NCBI GenBank assembly: GCA_947176355.1
Contig: CAMWQY010000087.1
Location: forward strand, 1-9,397
Source of the DNA: an uncultured Porphyromonadaceae bacterium
GTDB taxonomy: Bacteria > Bacteroidota > Bacteroidia > Bacteroidales > Muribaculaceae
Reading direction: 5' to 3'
Length of the DNA stretch: 9,397 nt
How positions within the stretch are numbered: position 1 is the first letter of the stretch; every line of letters begins with the position of its first letter. Positions 1 through 6,348 of this stretch are shown piece by piece. The position numbers and the translations under genes are program-made. The notes beneath the pieces are model-generated. The model was not told the DNA's origin and searched no databases. It saw only the letters and a list, made by a program, of their open reading frames with translations.

Positions 1-1
1 G

Positions 2-553
2 GATGTGCTTGTGCCATGCGAGGAATGTCATGGTAAAAGATACAACCGGGAGACTCTTGAAGTGCGCTACAAGGGTAAATCTATTGCCGATGTATTGGAG
101 ATGACAGTCAACCAAGCTGTAGAATTCTTTGAAAATGTTCCCTCTATCCTCAAAAAAATAAAGGTGCTTCAAGAGATTGGACTCGGTTATATTAAACTTG
201 GTCAACCCTCAAGCACTCTCAGTGGTGGAGAAAACCAACGTGTGAAACTCGCGACAGAGCTTGCAAAAAAAGACACAGGCAGGACTATCTTCATTCTTGA
301 CGAACCAACCACAGGACTTCACTTCCATGACATAAAGGTGCTTCTTGGCGTGATCAATAAACTTGTGGACAAAGGCAACACCATGATAGTGATAGAGCAT
401 AATCTCGATGTCATTAAGTCTGCAGATTGGCTCATTGAGATGGGTCCCGAAGGAGGAAAAGAAGGTGGACAATTAGTTGCAAGCGGAACTCCGGAAGAAA
501 TGTCACTTCTCGACACTCCAACCTCTCGATTTCTCAAAGACGAACTGAAATGA
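2..553 (+). CDS. uvrA: UvrABC excinuclease subunit A, C-terminal part (5' end outside window)
   Basis: This is the C-terminal ~183 residues of UvrA, the ATP-driven damage-recognition subunit of cytoplasmic nucleotide excision repair, which scans DNA and loads UvrB. The reading frame is already open at base 2 (Asp-Val-Leu-Val-Pro), so the GTG at base 5 is an internal valine codon and not a start. Visible elements, in order: the PCEECHG half of the UvrA zinc module at bases 14-34; the ABC signature [15 protein letters not shown] from about base 218; Walker [13 protein letters not shown] from about base 287; the switch histidine in VIEHNLDV near base 398; and the family-typical GTPEE segment before the end. 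These belong to the second nucleotide-binding domain. The gene ends at a TGA just before a strong hairpin terminator. It converges with the minus-strand operon to its right. Identity is near certain; only a paralogous UvrA2-type copy cannot be excluded from this fragment. Confidence 0.96.
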   Translation, partial: DVLVPCEECHGKRYNRETLEVRYKGKSIADVLEMTVNQAVEFFENVPSILKKIKVLQEIGLGYIKLGQPSSTLSGGENQRVKLATELAKKDTGRTIFILDEPTTGLHFHDIKVLLGVINKLVDKGNTMIVIEHNLDVIKSADWLIEMGPEGGKEGGQLVASGTPEEMSLLDTPTSRFLKDELK

Positions 554-554
554 T

Positions 555-599
555 ATAGACTCCGTAGGTATGGATAATCCTACGGAGCCTATTCTTTTT
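555..599 (+). terminator. Rho-independent terminator after uvrA, possibly bidirectional
   Basis: A perfect 9-bp stem (CTCCGTAGG at 560-568 pairing with CCTACGGAG at 579-587) encloses a 10-base loop. It is extended by a further 4 pairs (ATAG at 555-558 with CTAT at 589-592) across one A-C mismatch. The plus strand then runs into a T-rich tail ending in five T at 595-599. It starts one base after the uvrA stop. The minus-strand operon ends at 622, so the same hairpin could also stop that transcript, but the minus-strand tail (TCTATATCATTT) is a much poorer U-tract. It may also separate two convergent transcripts. Confidence 0.88.
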
Positions 600-621
600 G
601 ATATTATGCCAAATTAGAGTC

Positions 622-1551
622 TTATATAAATATTTTCTGAACCACTCTTGTATCTCGCATTCTCAGATTGATTTCTATCCAATTTTCTTCGTCACTTAGG
701 CAATCGATATCGTCGTAAGTGATTTCAAAGCCACATCCATTTGGAAGGGGAGAGGCTTGGAGTTTTGTCGCACAGTTTGATTTTAGCGTTGGAACACCTG
801 TAACTTCGAATAGATTGCCATTCAGTTGGAGTGTTACTTTTACTTTTCCACCTTTAGGTTTATCTGCTTTTAAAGTAAGACCTTTGTAGAGATGTTTGTA
901 GTTTTTTTGAACGCTTTCAGCTTCTGTACGTCTAACATCGTCGAAGAAATATTCCTTCAATTCATTTAGATCGGCTATGGCTTGCTCGATTTGTAAAGAG
1001 CTATTGACCTTATCTATATTTTCTTTAAGACTTTTTAGCTTATTAGTCTTTTCGCTATCCATCTCTTCAAACTCTTTTCTCATCTGAGTGAGTTGAGAAT
1101 CCGGGAAAGGATACAATATTGCGTATCTATAGAAAATTCGATCCGTCTTTTTTTCTTTACACTTTTCCCAATAAGTATCTTTTGCCTCTGATAAGGAAAT
1201 ACCTTTTATAAATGGAATGTTTGCCGCCGCTATCTTGGTATTGAAACCGAATGACTCCTTGTCGGTGATTCTCCCGTCGTTGTTTTCAGTCTTTCCTTCA
1301 GCAAACGATGAATGAGTCACATTTGCTGCAACTGACATTACAATTCGAGTGGATAATTCTTCGATTGCTTTGTCTTTGGCAGCCGACATATTAGGAGCCT
1401 CTACTTCCACCACAAGAAAACCTTTAGGATTGGTAGAAAGCCAATTTGGAAGCGATTTTGCACTGCGCTCTATGACTTTCGATTGTTGTGCAGATGATGC
1501 GAAAGTCAAAAAAGCTAATAGCAGTGTCAATAACGTCAATTTCAGTTTCAT
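622..1551 (-). CDS. Secreted protein with LPP20/FlgP-like domain (last gene of the secreted-protein operon)
   Basis: A 309-residue exported protein. Residues 1-21 are a Sec signal peptide (MKLKL, a hydrophobic core rich in Leu/Phe/Ala, and an ASSA cleavage site before QQ). No cysteine follows at the cleavage site, so it does not look like a lipoprotein. Residues ~30-147 resemble the LPP20/FlgP pattern: a PNW motif, a beta strand (GFLVVEVEA), a long helix of the 'AAxDKAIEELSTRI' kind, and a closing strand FYRYAILYPF. Residues ~152-205 are strongly charged and helical, possibly a coiled coil. The last ~90 residues look all-beta and carry three cysteines (260, 273, 284). Its ATG overlaps the stop of the upstream gene as ATGA (1548-1551), implying translational coupling. 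The LPP20 assignment rests on pattern reading only. FlgP-type proteins build outer-membrane basal-body rings in other phyla, but no flagellar gene is seen here, so the role is unknown. Confidence 0.85.
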   Translation of the reverse strand: MKLKLTLLTLLLAFLTFASSAQQSKVIERSAKSLPNWLSTNPKGFLVVEVEAPNMSAAKDKAIEELSTRIVMSVAANVTHSSFAEGKTENNDGRITDKESFGFNTKIAAANIPFIKGISLSEAKDTYWEKCKEKKTDRIFYRYAILYPFPDSQLTQMRKEFEEMDSEKTNKLKSLKENIDKVNSSLQIEQAIADLNELKEYFFDDVRRTEAESVQKNYKHLYKGLTLKADKPKGGKVKVTLQLNGNLFEVTGVPTLKSNCATKLQASPLPNGCGFEITYDDIDCLSDEENWIEINLRMRDTRVVQKIFI

Positions 1552-2693
1552 TCTTTTATTGTGAGATTGCGTAATTCTATTTTCTTATAGTTCACAGAAA
1601 ATCCGACAAAGCTGAGTTTTCCTGGATTCTTTTTCACATCGTCGATATAAAATTCGATTTTTACAGGTACATCTTCGGGGAAAGTACGATATTTGTCACC
1701 ATATACATAGCATGTGTCAAAGCTTTCTCCTTCCTGATCGATAGCTTTACGGAATCCTAATGCACAGTCTCCGTCGAGTGCTTTTTTTCCTGTATAAGTG
1801 ATGGAGCAAGCTATCTTCACTTTACGCGACGTAGGAAGATAAGTAGCTTCGATAAGTTTGAACTGCCAATTTGGACTTTCTGTATATATATCTAAGTCAG
1901 AATCAGAAGCATCATCTGCAGAATCATCATCGTCACTGTCATCATCTGCGTCGCCGTCCTTATCTTTGTCTTTATCCTTATTTTTTTCTTTTGCTTTCTC
2001 CTTAGCCTCTTCTTTCTTTTGTTCTTCTTTCTCTTTGTCAATATCTATTTTCGCTTTGAGTCCGGCAATCAGTTCGAGTGCCTCTTCATGACACGGAGCA
2101 GAAGCCGGCATTCCGGTCAGATATATCATAGCTGCTTGATATTGTCCGCTTAGACCAAGACTGGTAGCTTGTCCGATGACTTCAGAACAATGTTCAGAAT
2201 AATATTCTTCAATTTTCTCACGTGCAACTCTTACAAATCGTGTGTATACAGCATCCATCGGTTTGATAGCATTCGCGAGGGCAAGTATAGCTCCTCCTTC
2301 TTTGCTTCCTTTCAAAGCTGCCTGGACAGGAACTGTGACTGAATAGTATTTTGCATTGTCCACCTTGTTAAGAGCTACGAGTTGAAGTTCTCCTGATATA
2401 GAAGTGATTTCCCTTACAAGGCCTGAAGAATGAGCTTCATTTGTAACAGTCAATTTAGCTTGCACTGCAAAGACATCAGCTGCGCCTGCAGCCCCTGCTG
2501 AATTGCGCGTCAAAATCTGCTCTGTCTTTCTAAAGATCACTTTCGCTGCTTCTTCGGTGATATCACCTTCTACCATTACAGGTATTACAGCAAAATTTGC
2601 TTGTCCAAGTGCATCTGATGCTACTGAAATTATCAGTAGCATCAGTGTAAGGAATCGGAATAATTTATCTTTATGCTTATTCATATCAGCCAT
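1548..2693 (-). CDS. Secreted protein with Lys/Glu and Asp-rich linker, unknown function
   Basis: A 381-residue exported protein of no family I can name. The signal peptide covers roughly residues 5-30 (KHKDK, then a hydrophobic core, then SVASDALG before QANF). Residues ~32-165 form an alpha/beta region with a helix, several strands and the segment ALANAIKPMDAVY. Residues ~155-212 are helical (KIEEYYSEHC, then QYQAAMIYL), resembling a TPR-like hairpin. Residues 217-268 are low complexity: first Lys/Glu repeats, then Asp/Lys, then Asp/Ser/Ala. Residues ~275-381 are a predicted beta domain (PNWQFKLIEATY, then KVKIACSITYTG). The mature part has five cysteines (169, 201, 296, 310, 328). The first ATG lies one base after the upstream stop. 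A second in-frame ATG at 2684 (Met4) would give a more conventional signal peptide and could be the real start. Neither has a Shine-Dalgarno site. Confidence 0.85.
   Translation of the reverse strand: MADMNKHKDKLFRFLTLMLLIISVASDALGQANFAVIPVMVEGDITEEAAKVIFRKTEQILTRNSAGAAGAADVFAVQAKLTVTNEAHSSGLVREITSISGELQLVALNKVDNAKYYSVTVPVQAALKGSKEGGAILALANAIKPMDAVYTRFVRVAREKIEEYYSEHCSEVIGQATSLGLSGQYQAAMIYLTGMPASAPCHEEALELIAGLKAKIDIDKEKEEQKKEEAKEKAKEKNKDKDKDKDGDADDDSDDDDSADDASDSDLDIYTESPNWQFKLIEATYLPTSRKVKIACSITYTGKKALDGDCALGFRKAIDQEGESFDTCYVYGDKYRTFPEDVPVKIEFYIDDVKKNPGKLSFVGFSVNYKKIELRNLTIKE
1890..2045 (-). repeat. Low-complexity coding tract (Lys/Glu then Asp-rich linker)
   Basis: Residues 217-268 of the gene at 1548-2693 are encoded by degenerate triplets (on the plus strand, runs of CTT/TTC/TTT-type and then TCA/GTC-type codons). 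The protein reads Lys/Glu/Ala repeats, then a DKDKDKDGDADD block, then DDSDDDDSADD. It separates a helical N-terminal part from a beta C-terminal domain, so it looks like a flexible or helical spacer. The block DxDxDG resembles the first half of an EF-hand or thrombospondin-3 type calcium loop, but the expected closing acidic residue at position 12 is a serine, so calcium binding is only a possibility. Tandem triplets like these can change length by slippage while keeping the frame. Confidence 0.75.
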
Positions 2694-2694
2694 T

Positions 2695-3993
2695 TTATTC
2701 GATTGTGATGATGAGTTTCTGTCCCATTGAAGACACTTTTGCTTTATAAGCGTCTCCCAATTGATTCTTGATAAACTTCCTTAATGCTGATGTGAAGTTG
2801 TTGATGCTATAACTGCGGTTGCGTTTTGCATCCCAAAGTGGAATATTGATAGAGGCTGCTATAAACTTGTCGTTGCTTTGCGACATGTCGTATATGCCAT
2901 GGTTGGCATTAGATCTCAACCATTCTTCCAACTCATCTTTGAAATCCTCTTCAGCCGCCGGCGTTTCAGTATCGAAGTCCCAATCGGTAACTGTCTCGCT
3001 AAGCAAGAATTCAAGTTTCATTTCCCTTCCCTTTTCTACCATCTGAGCAAATGCGTCTTGCAATTGGTTGAAAAATTTCTTTTCAAGTTTCTTAAGAGCA
3101 TAGTCAGTAAGGGCTATATAATCGGTAGTCATATACTGGCCGCTTGAGAATGTGGTGGAACAGAGTTTTCCAGCTGTCTGGCGCTCAACAGCATCGACTG
3201 TAATTGTACATTGTCCTTTATTGCCGTCTCTAAACAAATCCAGACTTACTGTTGCTACTATATCTGCCGGCAATTCCTGAATCACCATGGTCTTGGCATC
3301 TTTCTGAGAACCCTCGGTCATTATTTCGTCATTCTTGGAATTTGCTACAGTAGCAGAAAGATCTCTTGTCTTGTAGCCGTGAGAAGCGAATTGCGAACTT
3401 ACTGCATTGACCGCATATTTCATGGCAGGGTTATCATCAAGATATTTTTTCATTCCTTCAAGACTATCTTCTTCTCCCGATGGGATATATGGAACGACCA
3501 TAATGGTAGGATTAAGAGAAGAAGTAGCAGAGGCTTGTTTCTGATCTTGCCACGCAGGAGAAATAGCCAACTTTGATGAGATGAGATCTGCTTTAAGTTT
3601 TGTAAGGTTGATTGTGACCTTCATGCTTACTCTTTTATTGTTTCCGATTTTTGACTCATCAAGCTTCATCGGAGTAGAAGAAAGATAATTAAGATATTTA
3701 TTATCTTTGTAGAAGGTGTAATTAAATTCCTTACTGGGTGTTGACAAGATAGGTTGTCCGGATTGGATTCCTTCTACGCCTCTGTCAATAAGGGCAAAAA
3801 AGGCTTGTTTGACTGCCATTGCCTCAGCATCTTTAGCCTTAGGAGCCAAGGCTGCAGAAATTAAAGTCACTTCTCCTCCAGACTGGCCATCGAGGGTGAC
3901 ATCGCATGTGTTAGGAATAGCATTGGCTATGCCCATGGTAAATATCCATGTCATAGCCAATGTCATCATCCTGAGAAATGATTGTTTTCTCAT
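2695..3993 (-). CDS. Secreted DUF6175-like protein with FlgT-like sections
   Basis: A 432-residue exported protein. The signal peptide ends at the AxA-type site ANA (residue 25), before IPNT. Residues ~40-137 hold a helix (AEAMAVKQAFFALIDRGVEGI) and a strand pair (VSMKVTINLTKLKADL) of the kind seen in the N-terminal domain of FlgT and related envelope proteins. Residues ~161-320 begin with PTIMVVPYIPSGEE and continue with a helix, LPADIVATVSLDL, and TITVDAVERQTAGKL. That order matches CsgG/TolB-N/FlgT-M-like domains, and the PTIMVVP entry resembles the Bacteroidetes family DUF6175. Residues ~325-432 form a third alpha/beta region ending in LIITIE. It lies 58 bases downstream of the CsgG-like gene, with no terminator or recognisable promoter between them, and one base before the next gene. 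I infer a periplasmic or outer-membrane-associated partner of its neighbours. The family assignment is from memory and needs a profile search. Confidence 0.85.
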   Translation of the reverse strand: MRKQSFLRMMTLAMTWIFTMGIANAIPNTCDVTLDGQSGGEVTLISAALAPKAKDAEAMAVKQAFFALIDRGVEGIQSGQPILSTPSKEFNYTFYKDNKYLNYLSSTPMKLDESKIGNNKRVSMKVTINLTKLKADLISSKLAISPAWQDQKQASATSSLNPTIMVVPYIPSGEEDSLEGMKKYLDDNPAMKYAVNAVSSQFASHGYKTRDLSATVANSKNDEIMTEGSQKDAKTMVIQELPADIVATVSLDLFRDGNKGQCTITVDAVERQTAGKLCSTTFSSGQYMTTDYIALTDYALKKLEKKFFNQLQDAFAQMVEKGREMKLEFLLSETVTDWDFDTETPAAEEDFKDELEEWLRSNANHGIYDMSQSNDKFIAASINIPLWDAKRNRSYSINNFTSALRKFIKNQLGDAYKAKVSSMGQKLIITIE

Positions 3994-4051
3994 GATTAGT
4001 TAATTTATATCAGTTTATCTATATCTTTATTTATAGTGGGTTGAAAAGATA

Positions 4052-4930
4052 CTATTGCAAAGATTTTACAACAACTTCTTGTCCGGCATCCATAGCTTCT
4101 TTGATTTCCTTGCCGCCTTTCTTGATCTTGACCTTTGACAGCTCTTCGCTTTCAACGTCAGTCACTTCAGCTTCACCAAGAAGTTTGAGAGATGCTTTGC
4201 CGCCAATCATACGTTTTACGCGAACTTCAAATTTAGCACCCTTAGCCATACCGTTTTGTGATCCGAGGTTGATATATGCGGTTTTAGCTTCGTTGCCTTT
4301 CACTTCGTCAAGTTCTACAATACGACCTTCAGTTGGGAAAGCTTTTTCTACGAACTTCTTCATATCTTTTCCCATGGTAGAAGCTACGTTTTGAACGGCT
4401 TCATCAGCACTTTTTGCAACTGCTTTTGTTATGTTGCCGGTGAGTCCGGTCAAAAGATTCTTCGGGAATTTGAAGTTTTCTGTATATACGGTAGTTCCGT
4501 TGGATGGGTCGATCACCTTCAGAGTGAATGTGATTGAAGCATCATATCCAAGGGATTCACCTTTGGAGTTGAAAGATTCTTTTGAAGTCACGTCAGTCAC
4601 GATACCCTTAACGAGGAGGTTTGCACCTTCTTCCGACATCACTTTCATACGGTTCATGTCTTCGCCTGCAGATGCGTTGTCTTGCTCGCGACGGCTTTTT
4701 TCGATTGCAAGTGTTCCTTTGGAATCTACGTCAATGAGATTTACTCGGTTGGTCTTCTGGATTCCTTCCATAACATTGTTACGGATTGCTTCTGCCCAGA
4801 TAAATGATACAGAGTTTGGTCGGTCAAAGTAATCAAAAAATACGTTCTGTTTACCCTGTGGCTCATCTTGTGCCATACCGCAGAATACACCAAATACTAA
4901 TGCTGCGGCCATAAGAAATAATTTCTTCAT
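4052..4930 (-). CDS. CsgG/LpoB-like secreted protein with FlgT-C-like tail (first gene of operon)
   Basis: A 292-residue exported protein, first in the four-gene operon. The signal peptide is MKKLF plus a hydrophobic core, cleaved after CGMA (residue 20). Cys17 lacks a proper lipobox context (GVFC), so signal peptidase I processing is more likely than a lipoprotein. Residues ~28-185 follow the CsgG/LpoB pattern: NVFFDYF as first strand, the helix NNVMEGIQKTNRVNLIDVD, then EEGANLLVKGIVTDV, a strand pair around SITFTLKVIDPSNGTTVYTENF, and a closing amphipathic helix. Residues ~200-292 form a separate beta module (GRIVELDEV, INLGSQNGMAKGAKFEVR, LGEAEVTDVESEELSKVKI) resembling the C-terminal domain of FlgT, which probably binds a partner or the cell wall. 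A -7-type promoter box lies about 50 bases upstream. CsgG itself is a curli secretion pore, but the pore-forming inserts cannot be confirmed here, so I do not call it a transporter. Confidence 0.88.
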   Translation of the reverse strand: MKKLFLMAAALVFGVFCGMAQDEPQGKQNVFFDYFDRPNSVSFIWAEAIRNNVMEGIQKTNRVNLIDVDSKGTLAIEKSRREQDNASAGEDMNRMKVMSEEGANLLVKGIVTDVTSKESFNSKGESLGYDASITFTLKVIDPSNGTTVYTENFKFPKNLLTGLTGNITKAVAKSADEAVQNVASTMGKDMKKFVEKAFPTEGRIVELDEVKGNEAKTAYINLGSQNGMAKGAKFEVRVKRMIGGKASLKLLGEAEVTDVESEELSKVKIKKGGKEIKEAMDAGQEVVVKSLQ

Positions 4931-4980
4931 GTTTTTGTTGTTATTTTATGTTTAGATTTTCAGGTCGGAGATTGGCATTG

Positions 4981-4988
4981 CAAAATTA
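4981..4988 (-). promoter_or_regulatory. Bacteroidetes-type -7 box (TAATTTTG) of the secreted-protein operon
   Basis: On the minus strand this reads TAATTTTG, a full match to the Bacteroidetes -7 consensus TAnnTTTG. It would start transcription near 4976 and leave an A-rich leader of about 45 bases before the ATG at 4930. A -33 TTTG is absent at the usual 19-21 base spacing, where a run of eight G lies instead. The nearest TTTG (5001-5004) is only 12 bases away. The remaining gap between rarA and this gene (4931-5067, 137 bases) is AT-rich and holds no other feature I can support. A weak TTGTTA/TAACAA inverted repeat at 5018-5041 lacks a U-tract. Confidence 0.5.
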
Positions 4989-5007
4989 ATATAAAAATTT
5001 CAAATTA

Positions 5008-5015
5008 CCCCCCCC
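5008..5015. repeat. Homopolymer (C)8 / (G)8 tract in the operon leader
   Basis: Eight consecutive C on the plus strand (G on the transcribed sense of the operon) stand out in a leader that is otherwise about four-fifths A+T. The tract occupies exactly the region where a -33 element would sit relative to the -7 box at 4981-4988 (19-base spacing). Such tracts are slippage-prone in other bacteria, but length variation here is not shown. Confidence 0.9.
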
Positions 5016-5067
5016 GATTGTTAAAAAATGTTAAATAACAACAATTTCTTACGTTTTCTTAAAAAAT

Positions 5068-6348
5068 TCAAGAATTATTTCGCAAAGATTTCATATAATT
5101 GTCAAGCTTTGTTTCAGCGGGATTAGATTGAGGTGTCCAGAATCTTGCACCGGCAAGGGCATCCGGAAGATATTGTTGGGCTGCATAATGATTCTTGAAG
5201 TCATGTGCGTATTTGTAGTCGTGACCATAGCCCATTTCTTTCATAAGGGATGTAGGCGCATTTCGAAGGTGCAAAGGCACCGGCAGGTCTCCGGTATTTC
5301 TTACAGTCTCAAGAGCATTGTCGATAGATAGATAAGCTGAGTTGCTTTTTGGTGATGTAGCAAGATATATTGTGCACTCTGCCAATATAATTCTCCCTTC
5401 CGGCCAGCCTATCTTCTGCAGGGCATCGAATGTGGCATTAGCCAGCAACAATGCGTTTGGATTGGCAAGTCCTATATCCTCGGCTGCGAGTATGACAAGA
5501 CGGCGCGCTATAAACTTGGGGTCTTCTCCTCCCGCTACCATACGGGCAAGCCAATAGATTGCGGCATCAGGATCGCTGCCACGCACTGACTTGATGAATG
5601 CCGAGATGATATCGTAATGCATCTCTCCGTTTCGGTCGTATGCCGCCGGATTCACTTGAAGACTGTTGGTGACGAATTCATCGTCAATTATGACAGGCGC
5701 ATCTTCAGCTACACTCTGCTCAAGCAAATCAAGTATATTAAGAAGTTTTCGGGCATCCCCTCCGGCAAAACGGAAAAGAGCCTTTGTTGATTTCACTTCT
5801 ATTTGTCTCTTGGAAAGAATACGGTCATTTTTCATGGCACGCTCAAGAAGGGTCTGAAGATCTTCTTCTTCAAGAGATTTTAACGTATATACCTGAGCAC
5901 GGCTCAACAGCGGACGAATCACTTCAAATGATGGATTCTCCGTGGTGGCTCCAATAAGCGTCACGACACCCTTTTCCACTGCACCTAACAGTGAATCCTG
6001 CTGAGCCTTGTTAAAACGATGGATTTCATCGATAAATAGAATCGGACGTCCTTTTGCAAATACGCTGGATGCTTCTCTCGTGCACTTTTCGAGTACATCT
6101 CTTACATCTTTTACGCCCGACGTCACTGCACTGAGAGTATAGAAAGGGACATCGATTGTATTGGCTATGATTCGGGCAAGTGTAGTCTTTCCCACTCCCG
6201 GAGGACCCCACAGAATGAATGAGTTAATCTTTCCGGATTCAATCATATTGCGGATTATTCCGCCTGCGCCTACCAAATGCTTTTGTCCGATATAGTCATC
6301 TAATGTATTGGGGCGCAGACGTTCCGCCAATGGCTCGAAGTTATGCAT
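5068..6348 (-). CDS. rarA: Replication-associated recombination protein A (RarA/MgsA), AAA+ ATPase
   Basis: RarA is a cytoplasmic AAA+ ATPase related to clamp loaders and RuvB (eukaryotic homologue WRNIP1/Mgs1). It acts at stalled or gapped replication forks with SSB and RecA. The 426-residue length is normal for the family. It opens with the typical PLAERLRPNTLDDYIGQKHL-like segment (residues 6-25). Walker A GPPGVGKTT is at 48-56, Walker B ILFIDEIHRF at 103-112, sensor 1 GATTENPSFEV at 133-143, and the arginine-finger segment LLSRAQ near 147-152. The C-terminal half contains the RarA hallmarks SAFIKSVRGSDPDAAIYWLA and AAEDIGLANP, the tetramerisation part. The ATG overlaps the end of the upstream HAD gene by 8 bases, and an AGAGG sequence sits about 8 bases before it, an uncommon Shine-Dalgarno match for this window. 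It is probably expressed from the HAD promoter. Confidence 0.96.
   Translation of the reverse strand: MHNFEPLAERLRPNTLDDYIGQKHLVGAGGIIRNMIESGKINSFILWGPPGVGKTTLARIIANTIDVPFYTLSAVTSGVKDVRDVLEKCTREASSVFAKGRPILFIDEIHRFNKAQQDSLLGAVEKGVVTLIGATTENPSFEVIRPLLSRAQVYTLKSLEEEDLQTLLERAMKNDRILSKRQIEVKSTKALFRFAGGDARKLLNILDLLEQSVAEDAPVIIDDEFVTNSLQVNPAAYDRNGEMHYDIISAFIKSVRGSDPDAAIYWLARMVAGGEDPKFIARRLVILAAEDIGLANPNALLLANATFDALQKIGWPEGRIILAECTIYLATSPKSNSAYLSIDNALETVRNTGDLPVPLHLRNAPTSLMKEMGYGHDYKYAHDFKNHYAAQQYLPDALAGARFWTPQSNPAETKLDNYMKSLRNNS

Noticed and set aside
1890..2045. Short repeated triplets considered as a CRISPR or intergenic repeat array
   Set aside because: They are in-frame codons within a coding sequence, without uniform repeat-spacer periodicity.
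1858..2091. Serine-rich 77-residue open frame on the plus strand
   Set aside because: It is the antisense shadow of the Lys/Glu/Asp-rich tract of the real minus-strand gene; its Ser/Phe/Leu composition is a direct product of complementing those codons.
3211..3576. 121-residue open frame on the plus strand inside the DUF6175-like gene
   Set aside because: No domain, signal or promoter; it lies wholly within a well-supported gene on the other strand.
3994..4051. Possible internal promoter between the first and second genes of the secreted-protein operon
   Set aside because: The 58-base gap is AT-rich but contains no TAnnTTTG box on the minus strand, and no terminator either, so a single transcript is simpler.
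4880..4882. Lipoprotein cysteine (Cys17) in the CsgG-like protein
   Set aside because: The preceding residues (GVF) do not fit a lipobox, and the QDE following CGMA fits signal peptidase I cleavage.
5018..5070. Possible terminator after rarA (TTGTTA/TAACAA inverted repeat at 5018-5041, and a CTTAA-type weak stem at 5055-5076)
   Set aside because: Stems are 5-6 bp of mostly A-T pairs with long loops and no adjoining U-tract on the minus strand; not enough for a terminator call.
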